A stretch of DNA of 64,000 nucleotides from an uncultured Desulfobulbus sp. Lineage in GTDB: Bacteria; Desulfobacterota; Desulfobulbia; Desulfobulbales; Desulfobulbaceae. The notes beneath the pieces were generated by a model. The model had not been told where the DNA came from. It ran no database searches and was given only the letters and a program-made list of their open reading frames with translations. The position numbers were made by a program, and so were the translations under genes. Shown in pieces: positions 63,556-64,000 of the stretch; the first letter of the stretch is position 1, and every line of letters begins with the position of its first letter. The DNA lies in assembly GCF_963665445.1 (NCBI RefSeq), contig NZ_OY762276.1, positions 900,001 through 964,000 on the forward strand, read 5' to 3'.

Positions 63556-64000
63556 GGGCGACCGAATCGGCAAGCCGCCAGACAGCACGCATATAGAGGC
63601 GTATCCGGAGGCAGAGAGCTGAACCTGTTGGAATCGAAACGAGTTATGCGCGCACCGCGTCGATCAACAGAAAAGGGAAAAAATTTTTGGCATTATACCA
63701 CAACTGGAGGTAATTGCCCAAACACTCTCAAAAAAAAGCGTCTGGAAAAAAATATTCGAAAGCCACATCTCCTGAGATTTCTCCCGTGCATTGGAGATTC
63801 CAGCAGGGGCAGTGCCTCCGGCATCGTTGAGATGGGGTGCCGTCCTTCGCCCGTGAATGCTGTCATTTCCATTCGTGGTGATCTCCGAGAAATTGCCGCC
63901 AGTCGCAGCGCATCGCCCCGCCTCGGTCATCTCGACCGTATGGGAGAGATCTTTGGCCAGTTGTTTTTGAACATCTGTCCAGCGACCCCAGATACGAGTT
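63556..64000. other. Right-edge region upstream of the ABC operon
   Basis: A minus-strand frame stays open from the window edge to 63664 and might be the 3' end of a truncated or degraded gene, but the sequence resembles no family. The remaining part probably holds the operon promoter. I cannot support any gene here. Confidence 0.3.

Noticed and set aside
63664-63930. 88-codon minus-strand ORF near the right edge
   Set aside because: No ribosome site, no family resemblance and unusual composition; it may be the end of a longer broken frame but cannot be supported.

Overview
The window looks like chromosome of a sulfate-reducing or related anaerobic deltaproteobacterium (Desulfobulbales-like). 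This is an inference from gene content: an Mvh/Hdr-type hydrogenase module, sigma-54 two-component systems, TauE next to universal stress proteins, and GC-rich coding. No rRNA, tRNA or CRISPR array was seen.

Layout. (1) 1-5.5 kb is the right end of an integrated mobile element: a small Cys-rich protein, a PAPS-reductase-like protein, a Rep_trans-like replication initiator, an inverted-repeat region that could be an origin, a DUF3850 protein, an XRE regulator, a 55-residue protein and a tyrosine recombinase. (2) 5.5-15.7 kb is housekeeping: a lipoprotein behind a structured leader, coaBC, darP, a thioredoxin-reductase-like flavoprotein, tolQRAB-cpoB (no pal), tlyA and an SH3 protein. (3) 15.7-24 kb, minus strand, is a short-chain acyl-CoA catabolic operon (thiolase, acyl-CoA dehydrogenase, two CoA-transferase subunits). 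Upstream are its probable regulators, a cytosolic GAF/PAS histidine kinase and a sigma-54 response regulator, with a sigma-54 promoter and two matching palindromes between regulator and operon. (4) 24.2-28.2 kb holds a FecR/DUF6600-like envelope protein, a radical SAM protein and a divergent PAS-LuxR regulator. (5) 28.3-42.7 kb is a complete hydrogenase locus: maturation protease, HTH-HdrD fusion, double-module HdrA, MvhD, MvhG, a selenocysteine MvhA read through an in-frame UGA, a zinc-ribbon protein and hypF-C-D-E-A-B, closed by a strong terminator. (6) 42.7-50.6 kb carries envelope and hypothetical genes, a DtxR-like regulator, a hydrolase, a dCMP-deaminase-like protein and a DEAD-box helicase followed by a possible structured RNA. 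(7) 50.6-59.3 kb is a stress/transport locus (tandem Usp, TauE, Usp-membrane fusion) with its own sigma-54 promoter and paired palindromes, a Lon-type protease with an inserted receiver domain, and an HK/sigma-54 regulator pair. (8) 59.4-63.6 kb is a YbhFSR-like ABC-2 exporter whose adaptor is not visible.

How the parts work together. The hydrogenase block encodes the structural subunits, a processing protease and all six Hyp factors, so it should build a cytosolic [NiFeSe] enzyme coupled to flavin-based electron transfer through HdrA. Selenocysteine machinery must lie elsewhere. Five diverged copies of a ~99-bp intergenic repeat are scattered from 34.8 to 56.3 kb, one of them between mvhG and mvhA. 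The most notable items are the UGA-encoded hydrogenase, the HTH-HdrD fusion beside it, the receiver-Lon fusion and the two sigma-54 circuits.
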